Source: Mycobacterium sp. ELW1
GTDB lineage: Bacteria > Actinomycetota > Actinomycetes > Mycobacteriales > Mycobacteriaceae
DNA length: 64,000 nucleotides
Direction of reading: 5' to 3'
Assembly: GCF_008329905.1 (NCBI RefSeq)
Contig: NZ_CP032155.1
Span: forward strand, 2,852,001-2,916,000
Both the position numbers and the translations under genes were made by a program. The notes beneath the pieces were generated by a model. That model ran no database searches. It saw only the letters and a list, made by a program, of their open reading frames with translations, and was not told where the DNA came from. The first letter of the stretch is position 1; every line of letters begins with the position of its first letter. Shown here one piece after another: positions 34,976 through 43,266 of this stretch.

Positions 34976-36535
34976 ATGACAGCGGATGCGAGCGTGCGGC
35001 TGATCGTGGACAGCCCGATCGTCGAGACCCGTTACGGGCCGGTCCGCGGGGCCGACGACGGCCGGGTCACGACGTGGAAGGGCATTCGCTATGCCGCCCC
35101 GCCGGTCGGCGACCTGCGCTGGCGGGCCCCGGTTCCTCCGCAGCCGTGGACCGAGGTCGCCGACGCGACGACATTCGGTCCGGTCAGTCCGCAGCCGCGC
35201 AGCCCCATCCCGATGGGCTTGGGCACCCACGCCGACGAGGACTGCCTGTTCCTCAACATCTGGGCGCCATCCGGGACCGGGGCCTCGGCCACGGCCACCG
35301 GTGAGCCCAAGCCGGTGATGGTGTGGGTGCACGGCGGCGCCTACATCTTCGGGTCGGGCAGCCAGCCGATGTACGACGGCACCGTGCTGGCCACCGGCTC
35401 CGACGTCGTCGTCGTCACGATCAACTACCGGCTCGGTGCGCTGGGCTTCCTCGATCTTTCCTCGGCCGGGTTCGACAGCAACGTCGCCTTGCGCGACGTG
35501 CTGGCCGCGCTGCGCTGGGTGCAGGACAACATTGCCGGCTTCGGCGGCGACCCGGACCGGGTGACGTTGTTCGGTGAGTCCGCCGGAGCCGCGATCACCA
35601 CCACGCTGCTGGCCGTGCCGGAGGCCGCCGGGTTGTTCTCCCGTGCGATCGCCCAAAGCGCGCCGGCCACCTCGATCTACGGCGCCGAGCGCGCAGGCAC
35701 CATGGCCCAGCAGTTCCTCGACCGGCTCGGCATGACAGCCGACGAGGCGCACCGGGCGCCCGTCGAGACGTTGGTCGATGCCGCACAGCACGTCTTCGAC
35801 CATGTCCCGGCTTCCACGCCCGGCTTGCTGGCGTTCGCGCCCACCGTCGACGGCGACCTGGTCCCGGACTATCCGGTGACGCTGGCCAGGGCAGGCAAGA
35901 CGCACCCGGTGCCGTTGCTGATCGGCACCAACAAGAACGAGGCCGCGCTGTTCCGGCTGATGCGCTCACCGCTGATGCCCATCGCGCCCAAAGCGGTCAA
36001 AACCATGTTCAGCGAGATGGCCAACGACCAGCCGGGCCTGCAGCTGCCGACCGCCGAGCAGGTCAGTTCGGCATACCCGGCGAAGATGGCCCGCACCCGC
36101 AGCCTGTGGGTGGCCAGCGATGTCGGCTTCCGGATGCCGACGGTGTGGTTCGCTGAGGGGCACACCGCCGTGGCGCCGGTCTATCTCTACCGATTCGATT
36201 GGGCCACACCACTTTTCAAGACGATCCGGCTGGGTGCCGCCCATGCCACCGAGCTGATCTATGTGTGGGGCAACCTGATCTCGGGTCCCCGCGACGTCAC
36301 GTTCAAGCTCGGTGGACTCAAAACCGGCGAGGAGCTGTCGGAGCGGATGCGCGCCCGCTGGACGAGGTTCGCGGCAACCGGTGACCCCAACGTGCCGGTG
36401 GGTCAGCCGCACTGGGCGCCGTATCGGATCGACGACCGCGCGACGCTGGTCATCGATCGCCGGGATCGCGTCGTCGACGACCTGGACGGGCCGATCCGCC
36501 AGGCCTGGGGCGACGAGGTGCTGAGCTTCCGCTGA
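34976..36535 (+). CDS. Type B carboxylesterase/lipase
   Basis: A 519-residue alpha/beta-hydrolase of the carboxylesterase B (COesterase) family. The nucleophile is S202 in FGESAGA, the oxyanion motif is HGGAYIFGSG, and the DNIAGFGGDPDRVTLFGES stretch is diagnostic; the triad His is in GAAHATELIYVW. No signal peptide is seen, so it is likely cytoplasmic. ATG 34976 follows an AGGAGG. It would hydrolyse carboxylic esters of unknown identity. It stands alone, about 120 bp from the divergent SMR pair. Confidence 0.92.
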   Translation: MTADASVRLIVDSPIVETRYGPVRGADDGRVTTWKGIRYAAPPVGDLRWRAPVPPQPWTEVADATTFGPVSPQPRSPIPMGLGTHADEDCLFLNIWAPSGTGASATATGEPKPVMVWVHGGAYIFGSGSQPMYDGTVLATGSDVVVVTINYRLGALGFLDLSSAGFDSNVALRDVLAALRWVQDNIAGFGGDPDRVTLFGESAGAAITTTLLAVPEAAGLFSRAIAQSAPATSIYGAERAGTMAQQFLDRLGMTADEAHRAPVETLVDAAQHVFDHVPASTPGLLAFAPTVDGDLVPDYPVTLARAGKTHPVPLLIGTNKNEAALFRLMRSPLMPIAPKAVKTMFSEMANDQPGLQLPTAEQVSSAYPAKMARTRSLWVASDVGFRMPTVWFAEGHTAVAPVYLYRFDWATPLFKTIRLGAAHATELIYVWGNLISGPRDVTFKLGGLKTGEELSERMRARWTRFAATGDPNVPVGQPHWAPYRIDDRATLVIDRRDRVVDDLDGPIRQAWGDEVLSFR

Positions 36536-36551
36536 CGCTTCTTGACGCGGT

Positions 36552-36581
36552 GTCTAACAACGGGCTCCGATCGCGTTAGAC
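36552..36581. repeat. Inverted repeat upstream of the fatty-acid hydroxylase gene
   Basis: GTCTAAC (36552-36558) and GTTAGAC (36575-36581) are exact 7-bp inverted arms separated by 16 bases, ending 19 bp before the GTG start. The right arm overlaps a -10-like TAGACT. It may be an operator with two half-sites about two helical turns apart. Confidence 0.5.
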
Positions 36582-36600
36582 TCCCGCCCGGAGGTGTCGC

Positions 36601-37524
36601 GTGGATCGAATCGGTGAACTGCTGTCTGTGCTCCCGCCGCAGATGCGCGAGCCGGTGTTGTTCGCGATCCCGTTCTTTCTCCTGCTGCTCATCCTCGAGT
36701 GGACCGCGGCCCGCAAGCTGGAACGACTGACCGAGGCCGACCAACCCGCGTCCGGCGCCTACCACGCGCGCGACGCGTGGGCCTCGATCTCGATGGGCCT
36801 CATGTCGGTCGCGACCATGGGCGTCTGGAAGTTCTTCGCCCTGCTCGGCTACGCCGCGCTCTACGCGTACGTCGCGCCGTGGCACCTCTCGGCGACCAAG
36901 TGGTACACGTGGGTGATCGCGATCGTCGGAGTGGACGTGCTGTTCTACCTCTACCACCGCACCGCCCACCGGGTCCGGCTGATCTGGGCCACCCACCAGG
37001 CGCATCACTCCAGCCGCTACTTCAACTTTGCGACCGCGCTGCGGCAGAAGTGGAACAACAGCGGCGAGATCATCATGTGGATTCCGTTGCCGCTGCTGGG
37101 CGTTCCGCCATGGATGGTGTTCACCAGCTTCTCGATCAGCCTGATCTACCAGTTCTGGATCCACACCGAACGCATCGACAAGCTGCCGCGGGCCTTCGAG
37201 TTCGTGTTCAACACGCCGTCGCATCACCGGGTGCATCACGGGATGGACCCGGAGTATCTCGACAAGAACTACGGCGGCATCCTCATCCTGTGGGATCGCC
37301 TGTTCGGCACATTCCAACCCGAGCTCTACCGACCGCACTACGGACTCACCAAGCCGGTCACGACGTTCAACATCTGGAAACTGCAGACCCACGAGTACGC
37401 CGCGATCGCCCGCGACGTCCGCTCGGCGCGCCGCTGGCGTGACCGGCTGGGCTACGTCTTCGGCCCGCCCGGCTGGGCGCCCAGCACCACACCGCAGCCG
37501 GCGACTACGGTGGCCGCAAGCTAG
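36601..37524 (+). CDS. Membrane fatty-acid hydroxylase/sterol desaturase family protein
   Basis: A 307-residue integral membrane di-iron enzyme. The three histidine boxes are in order: HRTAH, HQAHH and HHRVHH, followed by a C-terminal soluble part. About four membrane helices flank them. Family members hydroxylate or desaturate lipids, sterols or carotenoids using O2. GTG 36601 follows GGAGG. An inverted repeat lies just upstream. The substrate is not evident. Confidence 0.88.
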   Translation: MDRIGELLSVLPPQMREPVLFAIPFFLLLLILEWTAARKLERLTEADQPASGAYHARDAWASISMGLMSVATMGVWKFFALLGYAALYAYVAPWHLSATKWYTWVIAIVGVDVLFYLYHRTAHRVRLIWATHQAHHSSRYFNFATALRQKWNNSGEIIMWIPLPLLGVPPWMVFTSFSISLIYQFWIHTERIDKLPRAFEFVFNTPSHHRVHHGMDPEYLDKNYGGILILWDRLFGTFQPELYRPHYGLTKPVTTFNIWKLQTHEYAAIARDVRSARRWRDRLGYVFGPPGWAPSTTPQPATTVAAS

Positions 37525-37558
37525 TCAACATCGGTGCCGCCACCCGAGGATGGAGCCC

Positions 37559-38041
37559 ATGGAGGTCAAAGAAGTCCTGCTGCCCGGAGTCGGGCTGCGG
37601 TACGAGTTCGACAGCGCCGATGGCAATCGCATCGGTGTGATCGCCCGGCGCGGCGGTGATTTCGAAGTCGTCGTCTACGGCGCGCGGGACCCCGACCAAG
37701 CTCGCCCGGTGTTCCGCCTCACCGATGAGGAAGCCGACGCGCTGGCCCAGATCCTCGGTGCCCCGCGGCTGGTGGAGAGCTTCGCCGACCTGACCAAGGA
37801 AGTGCCGGGCCTGGACGCCGGCCAGGTCGAGATCGTTGCGGGGTCACCGTTCGTCGACCGGCCGCTGGGCGACACCAAGGCCCGCACCCGTACCGGCGCA
37901 TCGATCGTGGCGATCGTGCGCGACGAAGAGGTGCTGGCCTCGCCGAAACCCGACCAGGTGCTGCACGCCCGCGACGTTCTGGTCGTGATCGGCACCGAAC
38001 ACGGCATTTCCGGCGTCCGTCGAATCGTCGACCAAGGATGA
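37559..38041 (+). CDS. KhtT-like regulatory subunit of a K+/H+ antiporter
   Basis: A 160-residue cytoplasmic protein. The N-terminal half (MEVKEVLLPGVGLRYEFDSADGNRIGVI) is the KhtT-type domain and the C-terminal half ends with a RCK_C (TrkA-C) domain: KARTRTGASIVAIVR, VLHARDVLVVIGTEHGI. ATG 37559 is chosen over 37550 because GAGG then has good spacing. Its stop is 5 bp from the GTG of the antiporter gene. In Bacillus, KhtT gates KhtU in response to c-di-AMP and pH; the same is inferred here. Confidence 0.85.
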   Translation: MEVKEVLLPGVGLRYEFDSADGNRIGVIARRGGDFEVVVYGARDPDQARPVFRLTDEEADALAQILGAPRLVESFADLTKEVPGLDAGQVEIVAGSPFVDRPLGDTKARTRTGASIVAIVRDEEVLASPKPDQVLHARDVLVVIGTEHGISGVRRIVDQG

Positions 38042-38046
38042 TCTGA

Positions 38047-39171
38047 GTGGCTGTGTCGGCGGCGCTACTCCTCGAACTCGGCGTCATCTTCACGGTCCTG
38101 ACAATCCTCGGAACCCTGGCGCGCCGGTTCGCGCTGTCACCGATCCCGCTCTACCTGCTGGCCGGACTGGCCCTGGGCAACGGCGGTATCGCGCCGGTGC
38201 CGGCGGCAGGGGAGTTCGTGTCCACCGGCGCCACGATCGGCGTGGTGCTGCTCCTGCTGACCCTGGGCCTGGAGTTCTCCATCGGCGAGTTCGCCGCCAG
38301 CATGCGCCGGCACCTGCCCTCGGCCGGCGTCGACCTCGTCCTCAACGCCACCCCGGGCGCGATCGCGGGCTGGCTGCTCGGCCTGAACTTCGTCGGCATC
38401 CTGGCGATGGCCGGTATCACGTTCATCTCCTCGTCGGGTGTGATCGCGCGCCTGCTCAACGACCTACGCCGGCTGGGTAACCGGGAAACGCCTGCCGTGC
38501 TGTCGATCCTGGTGCTCGAGGACTTCGCGATGGCCGCCTACCTGCCGCTGCTGGCCGTGCTGGCGGCCGGCGGCACCTGGTGGGAGGCGCTGCTGTGGAT
38601 GGGCGCCGCGATGGTCGCTCTGGTGGTGGTGTTCGCGGCGTCGTATCGCTGGGGTCATCACCTGGGACGGCTGATCAGCCATCCCGACGACGAGCAGCTC
38701 CTGCTGCGCATCCTCGGACTGACGCTGCTGGTGGCCGCGGCGGCCGAACACTTGCACGCCTCGGCCGCCGTCGGCGCGTTCCTGGTCGGCCTGACGCTGA
38801 CGGGGGAGACCGCCGAGCGGGCCCGCGCTGTGCTCACCCCGCTGCGTGATCTGTTCGCGGCGGTGTTCTTCCTGGCGATCGGATTGTCGGTGGCGCCGGC
38901 GGACCTGGTGCCGATGTTGCCTGCGGCCGCGCTGCTGGCCGCGGTCACCGCGATCACCAAGGTGGCCACCGGGGTGTACGCCGCCCGCCGCGACGGAGTC
39001 GGCAGGCCGGGCCAGCTTCGCGCGGGCACCGCGCTGGTCGCCCGCGGCGAGTTCTCGCTGGTGATCATCGGGCTGGCGGGGACCACCGTCGCCGCGGTGG
39101 GGACGCTGGCCACGCCGTATGTTTTCGTCCTGGCCATCGTCGGGCCCCTACTCGCGCGGTTCGCCCGGTAG
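38047..39171 (+). CDS. KhtU/KefB-like monovalent cation:proton antiporter
   Basis: A 374-residue CPA2 antiporter with about 12 helices. The segment LLLTLGLEFSIGEFAASMRRH and the ion-site region LSILVLEDFAMAAYLPLL carry the conserved acidic ED pair of the family. It lacks the C-terminal RCK domain found in KefB, because that function is supplied by the separate KhtT-like protein encoded immediately upstream. It would exchange K+ (or another cation) for H+ across the cytoplasmic membrane. Confidence 0.87.
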   Translation: MAVSAALLLELGVIFTVLTILGTLARRFALSPIPLYLLAGLALGNGGIAPVPAAGEFVSTGATIGVVLLLLTLGLEFSIGEFAASMRRHLPSAGVDLVLNATPGAIAGWLLGLNFVGILAMAGITFISSSGVIARLLNDLRRLGNRETPAVLSILVLEDFAMAAYLPLLAVLAAGGTWWEALLWMGAAMVALVVVFAASYRWGHHLGRLISHPDDEQLLLRILGLTLLVAAAAEHLHASAAVGAFLVGLTLTGETAERARAVLTPLRDLFAAVFFLAIGLSVAPADLVPMLPAAALLAAVTAITKVATGVYAARRDGVGRPGQLRAGTALVARGEFSLVIIGLAGTTVAAVGTLATPYVFVLAIVGPLLARFAR

Positions 39172-39199
39172 GACGCCGCCGTCATGGCACCATGCTGGG

Positions 39200-40615
39200 G
39201 TGCAGACCGTATTTGACCGCGACGTCGACCCCGCCCTGATCGCCCGGGCGCTGGGCTCCGCCGCGTTCGGATCGATGTGGCTGGACTCGTCGCTGGTCGC
39301 CCGTCCCGACTACCCCCGGCTGTCCGGCGACCTGACCTGTGACCTGTTGGTCGTCGGCGGCGGCTACGCCGGGCTGTGGTCGGCGCTGCACGCGAAGGCG
39401 CGCAACCCCGGGGCGCGGGTGGTGCTCATCGAAGCCGAGCGGGTCGGCTGGGCGGCATCGGGGCGCAACGGCGGCTTCGTCGAGGCCAGCATCACCCACG
39501 GCGCCGAGAACGGAAAGTCGCGCTGGCCCACCGAGTTCGACCGTCTGGAGAAGCTCGGCCTGGCCAACCTCGACGGCATGCAGGCCGATATCGCCTCCTA
39601 CGGCATGAACGTGGACTGGGAACGCACCGGCATGCTCACGGTCGCCACCGAACCGCATCAGGTCGAGTGGCTGGCCGAGGGCGCCGACGACGGCGAGGGC
39701 CGGTTCCTTGATCAGGCGGCGGTGCGCGCCGAGGTCGACTCACCGACCTACCGGGCCGGTCTGTGGGCGACCGACAGCTGCGCGATCGTCCATCCGGCCC
39801 GGCTGGTCTTCGAGCTCGCCCGGGCCTGCTCGGAGGCCGGGGTCGAGATCTTCGAACACACCGCGGCGGCGTCGGTGCAACGCGAACAGCGGGGGATACG
39901 GGTGGAAACCTCCGCCGGGGTGCTCCAGGCCGACCAGGTTGTGTTGGCCACCAACGTGTTTCCGAGCCTGCTGAAGCGAAACCGGTTCCACACCATTCCG
40001 GTGTACGACTACGTGCTGTCCACCGAGCCGCTCACGGGCGACCAGTTGGACCGCATCGGATGGCGCAACCGGCAGGGCATCGGCGACAGCGCCAACCAAT
40101 TCCACTACTACCGCCTCTCGGCGGACAACCGGATCGTCTGGGGCGGCTACGACGCCGTCTATCACTACGGTCGTCGCGTCGACGCGATGTACGAGGACCG
40201 GCCGGAGTCGTACCGCAAGCTGGCCGCCCACTTCTTCATCACCTTCCCGCAACTCGAGGATGTCCGGTTCAGCCACCGCTGGGCCGGCGCGATCGACACC
40301 AACACCCGGTTCTGTGCGCACTGGGGTCTGGCCGGCCGAGGGCGGATCGCCTACGTCAACGGATTCACCGGTCTGGGTGTCGGCGCCGCACGGTTCGCCG
40401 CCGACGTCTGCCTCGACCTGCTCGACGGTCACCCCACCGAGCGAACCGAGCTGGAGATGGTCAACCGCAAGCCGTTGCCGTTTCCGCCCGAACCGGTGGC
40501 CAGTGTGGGCATTCAGGCCACCCGGTGGTCGTTGGACCGGGCCGATCACAACGAGGGCAAACGCAACCTCATCCTGCGCACCCTCGACCGCCTGGGCCTG
40601 GGGTTCGACTCCTAA
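39200..40615 (+). CDS. DAO-family FAD-dependent amine/amino-acid oxidoreductase
   Basis: A 471-residue flavoprotein of the DadA/PuuB type. The FAD site is VVGGGYAGLWSALHAKAR followed by VVLIEAE, with the later GWAASGRNGGFVEASI segment, and the C-terminal NGFTGLGVGAARFAADV closes the FAD site. It would oxidise an amine or imino acid. GTG 39200 gives a complete N-terminus; the longer frame adds a Ser/Pro-rich segment that overlaps the antiporter gene's end. No neighbouring gene suggests a substrate. Confidence 0.87.
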   Translation: MQTVFDRDVDPALIARALGSAAFGSMWLDSSLVARPDYPRLSGDLTCDLLVVGGGYAGLWSALHAKARNPGARVVLIEAERVGWAASGRNGGFVEASITHGAENGKSRWPTEFDRLEKLGLANLDGMQADIASYGMNVDWERTGMLTVATEPHQVEWLAEGADDGEGRFLDQAAVRAEVDSPTYRAGLWATDSCAIVHPARLVFELARACSEAGVEIFEHTAAASVQREQRGIRVETSAGVLQADQVVLATNVFPSLLKRNRFHTIPVYDYVLSTEPLTGDQLDRIGWRNRQGIGDSANQFHYYRLSADNRIVWGGYDAVYHYGRRVDAMYEDRPESYRKLAAHFFITFPQLEDVRFSHRWAGAIDTNTRFCAHWGLAGRGRIAYVNGFTGLGVGAARFAADVCLDLLDGHPTERTELEMVNRKPLPFPPEPVASVGIQATRWSLDRADHNEGKRNLILRTLDRLGLGFDS

Positions 40616-40767
40616 CTCCGGCTTTTAACCCCATCTGCGGCGATTCCTGCGGCGACACGCCGGGTACGCCATAGTTCGTTGGTAACGATTTGAAATCGGC
40701 GCCGATACACAGTCGAGATACTTCCGCGGCGCGTCCTTGACGTACCGCCGACCGATCGGGGTGTAGG

Positions 40768-41460
40768 GTGACTCGTTTTTCGCTGGGCTTCGTCTCTACC
40801 GCTGTGGCCCTGGCCGCGTCCGCGATCATCGCCCCGCTGGCCCACGCAACACCCGGTGCTGTCGTCTCGCCCGGTATGGAGATCCGCCAGGCCAGCAATG
40901 TCTGCACCCTTGGTTATGTGGACCCGGTGGCGCGGGTCGCCTACTCCGCCGGTCACTGCCAGGCGGACGGCCCGGTCACCGATCGCGACGGGCGCTTCAT
41001 CGGCATGGTGACGACCTTCCAGGACAACACCCCGGACGGCGCCGTGGTGCGCACCGATCAGGTGATCTCGGACTACGAGATGATCGCTCTGGGCGCCGAT
41101 GTCACGGTCAACAACATCCTGCCCGGCGGCCGCCAGCTGGTTGCCGATGCGGCGCCACCGATGACCAACGGCCAGCCGGTCTGCCATTTCGGCGTGATCA
41201 CCGGCGAGAGCTGCGGCTCGATCGAGCGCGTCAACAACGGCTGGTTCACCATGGAGAACGGCGTGGTCAGCCAAAAGGGTGACTCCGGCGGCCCGGTGTA
41301 CATGCCGATCGACAACAACAAGGCCGTGATCGTCGGGCTGTTCAACAGCACCTGGGGCAATCTGCCCGCGGCGGTGTCGTGGGTGGCGACCAGCCAGCAG
41401 GTGCGTGCCGGCGCCGACGTGGTCAATGTGGCCGCCGCCGAGCAGGCCAACGCCAACTAG
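40768..41460 (+). CDS. Secreted S1 (chymotrypsin-like) serine protease
   Basis: A 230-residue exported protein. The signal peptide ends near PLAHA. Catalytic residues are visible as SAGHC (His) and GDSGGP (Ser); the Asp probably lies in VISDYEMIAL. Two cysteine pairs (VCTLG/GHC and VCHFG/ESC) fit disulfides of a small S1 protease. It starts at GTG. It resembles other small mycobacterial secreted trypsin-like proteins. The stop codon overlaps the convergent gene's stop. Confidence 0.87.
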   Translation: MTRFSLGFVSTAVALAASAIIAPLAHATPGAVVSPGMEIRQASNVCTLGYVDPVARVAYSAGHCQADGPVTDRDGRFIGMVTTFQDNTPDGAVVRTDQVISDYEMIALGADVTVNNILPGGRQLVADAAPPMTNGQPVCHFGVITGESCGSIERVNNGWFTMENGVVSQKGDSGGPVYMPIDNNKAVIVGLFNSTWGNLPAAVSWVATSQQVRAGADVVNVAAAEQANAN

Positions 41461-41897
41461 CGCGCGAGCGCAAACACCGGGATTGCCGGTGCGGCCGAAC
41501 GTAATTCGGCGGCCGTCGACTCCGGCGTGAGGCCGGCGATGCGGCCTTTGACCTCCCAGTACCACCGGTCGAGATAGCTCTTGAGCAGGGCCGGCTTGGC
41601 ATCGTCGTCGACCTCGGTGAGGGTGACCACGGTGCGTCGGTAGCGCGGGCCGAGTTCCACCTCGCCTGCTGCCCGTGCGTTGCGTGCCCACTGGGTGTTG
41701 CCGCGCGGGGAGACCAGGTACTCGGTGTCGCCGACCCGCAGCACGTTGACGACCACATTCTGCGGCGCGCCGGATTTGCGGCCGCGTACGCGAAGCGCCC
41801 GCGTGCCCGCGATGCTGATGCCCGCCTCGGCGAGCCGGCGGATGACGGCGTTGGCGGCGCGGGCGGCGGCGTTCGGGCGGTCGTAGTGCTGGTTCAT
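41457..41897 (-). CDS. Deazaflavin (F420)-dependent nitroreductase family protein (Ddn-like)
   Basis: A 146-residue split-barrel protein of the mycobacterial Ddn/FDOR-A group: LRVRGRKSGAPQNVVVNVLRVGDTEYLVSPRG, then WARNARAAGEVELGPRYRRT, ending in a helical tail. It binds F420H2 and reduces quinone- or nitro-type substrates. ATG 41897 is chosen; ATG 41909 would add four residues. A 15-bp palindrome lies between it and the divergent TetR gene, so it may be that regulator's target. Confidence 0.86.
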   Translation of the reverse strand: MNQHYDRPNAAARAANAVIRRLAEAGISIAGTRALRVRGRKSGAPQNVVVNVLRVGDTEYLVSPRGNTQWARNARAAGEVELGPRYRRTVVTLTEVDDDAKPALLKSYLDRWYWEVKGRIAGLTPESTAAELRSAAPAIPVFALAR

Positions 41898-41922
41898 GGC
41901 GTGTCCCATCGACTCGGATTTA

Positions 41923-41937
41923 GAGAGCGATGCTCTC
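41923..41937. promoter_or_regulatory. Palindromic operator candidate between Ddn-like and TetR genes
   Basis: GAGAGC-GAT-GCTCTC is a perfect palindrome with 6-bp arms and a 3-base centre, placed between the divergent start codons (26 bp from the Ddn-like ATG, about 70 bp from the TetR GTG). A typical site for the adjacent TetR repressor. Confidence 0.6.
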
Positions 41938-42005
41938 GTATCGAGGATGCCAGCGGACTCGGCGAAAAGCAAGAGCAGTGATCTCGGATGTGTCAGACTC
42001 GGCGA

Positions 42006-42710
42006 GTGGGGAAACGCGAGGACACGCGGCAACGCATCGAAGCCCAGATCGTCGAGCTCGGTCGCAGGCAGCTGGCCACCGTGGGCGCGGCCGGACTGTC
42101 GGTGCGGGCCATCGCCCGCGAACTGGGGATGGTGTCCTCTGCGGTGTACCGCTACGTCGCCAGCCGTGACGCGCTGCTGACCCTCCTGCTGGTCGATGCC
42201 TACTCCGACCTCGCCGATGCGGTCGGGCAGGCCCGGGCGGCCGCCGACGGCGGCTGGCGAGCCGACGTCGCGACGATCGCCCACGCCATCCGCGGCTGGG
42301 CACTGGACCAGCCCGCCGAGTGGGCCCTGCTGTACGGCAGCCCGGTGCCGGGCTACAAGGCGCCGGCCGAGCTGACCACCGGACCCGGCACCCGGGTGAT
42401 CGGCATGCTGTTCGACGCGGTCGCCACCGGCGTGGCCACCGGCGATATCGCCCTGACGGAACACCATGTCGCCCAACCGATGTCGACCGACCTGGTCCAT
42501 GTGCGCGACGAATTCGGCTTTCCCGGCGACGATGCGCTGGTGATCCGGTGCACCGCGATCTGGGCCATGATGATCGGGGCCATCAGCCTCGAGGTCTTCG
42601 GTCAATACGGCACCGACACCTTCACCGATCCGCGGGCGTTGTTCGACGAGCAGCTGCAGCTGGCCATCGATCTGCTGACCGCGGAGCCACCGAACTCGAA
42701 CGCGTTCTAG
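42006..42710 (+). CDS. TetR-family transcriptional regulator
   Basis: A 234-residue TetR regulator. The HTH is LSVRAIARELGMVSSAVYRYVASRDALLTLLL and the C-terminal ligand domain is of the TetR_C_WHG-like helical type. GTG 42006 precedes MGKREDTRQRIEAQI. It is divergent from the Ddn-like gene, with a palindrome in between, which suggests autoregulation. The extreme 3' end of the gene, including the stop codon, overlaps a KstR-like box that serves the next genes. Confidence 0.88.
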   Translation: MGKREDTRQRIEAQIVELGRRQLATVGAAGLSVRAIARELGMVSSAVYRYVASRDALLTLLLVDAYSDLADAVGQARAAADGGWRADVATIAHAIRGWALDQPAEWALLYGSPVPGYKAPAELTTGPGTRVIGMLFDAVATGVATGDIALTEHHVAQPMSTDLVHVRDEFGFPGDDALVIRCTAIWAMMIGAISLEVFGQYGTDTFTDPRALFDEQLQLAIDLLTAEPPNSNAF

Positions 42711-42713
42711 TTC
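42692..42713. promoter_or_regulatory. KstR-like operator 1
   Basis: A 22-bp near-perfect palindrome (one mismatched pair) whose core TCGAACGCGTTCTA (42696-42709) fits the KstR consensus TnnAACnnGTTnnA. KstR represses cholesterol-catabolism genes in mycobacteria. The site overlaps the TetR gene's last codons. Its centre is 31 bp from that of a second box. Confidence 0.75.
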
Positions 42714-42725
42714 CGTGGCGCAAAA

Positions 42726-42741
42726 CTAGAACACGTTCTAG
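42726..42741. promoter_or_regulatory. KstR-like operator 2
   Basis: CTAGAAC-AC-GTTCTAG is a perfect palindrome, and its core TAGAACACGTTCTA matches TnnAACnnGTTnnA. It lies 34 bp upstream of the VOC gene start. Three helical turns from box 1, so two KstR dimers could bind the same face. Confidence 0.82.
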
Positions 42742-42774
42742 CCACACCGGCGGGCCGGGGATATCCTCGAACCG

Positions 42775-43266
42775 ATGACCGACCAGACACCTGTCCAGAT
42801 CGCGTGGGTGACCCGCGACCTGGACGCCACCGAGGCGGCGCTGACCACGCTGCTCGGGGCCAGGAAATGGATTCGCATGCCCGATGTGCACTTCGGGCCG
42901 GACACGTGCGAACACCGCGGCCGGCCCGCCGACTACAACGCCGACATCTCGCTGAGCTACGCCGGCGACACTCAGCTCGAACTCATCGCACCGACGAGCG
43001 GCGAGAGCATTTACACCGAGTTCCTCGACCAGAGCGGTCCCGGTCTGCACCACATCTGCACGGAGGTCCCCGACGCCGACGCGTTCGAGGCCGCGCTGAC
43101 CGGCGGCGGCCCGTCGGTGGAGATCGTCGCCCGCGGTGTGATGCCCGGCGGCATGCGGTTCGCGTACCTGTCCGCCGCGGCGGCCGGCGTCCCCTACCTC
43201 GAAATCGCCTACATCCCCGACGAGATCCGCACGTTCTTCGACTATGTGAAACAGGAGCAGCAATGA
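42775..43266 (+). CDS. VOC (glyoxalase/bleomycin resistance fold) protein
   Basis: A 163-residue protein of the vicinal oxygen chelate fold with two beta-alpha-beta-beta-beta halves: VQIAWVTRDLDATEAALTTLLG and LHHICTEVPDADAFEAAL. Likely metal ligands are the His in GPGLHHICTE and the Glu in PYLEIAY near the C-terminus; the N-terminal His is less clear. Its promoter region carries two KstR-like boxes, and its stop overlaps the start of the KstD-like flavoprotein gene. A role in steroid catabolism, perhaps as an isomerase or hydratase-like enzyme, is inferred from context. Confidence 0.8.
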   Translation: MTDQTPVQIAWVTRDLDATEAALTTLLGARKWIRMPDVHFGPDTCEHRGRPADYNADISLSYAGDTQLELIAPTSGESIYTEFLDQSGPGLHHICTEVPDADAFEAALTGGGPSVEIVARGVMPGGMRFAYLSAAAAGVPYLEIAYIPDEIRTFFDYVKQEQQ

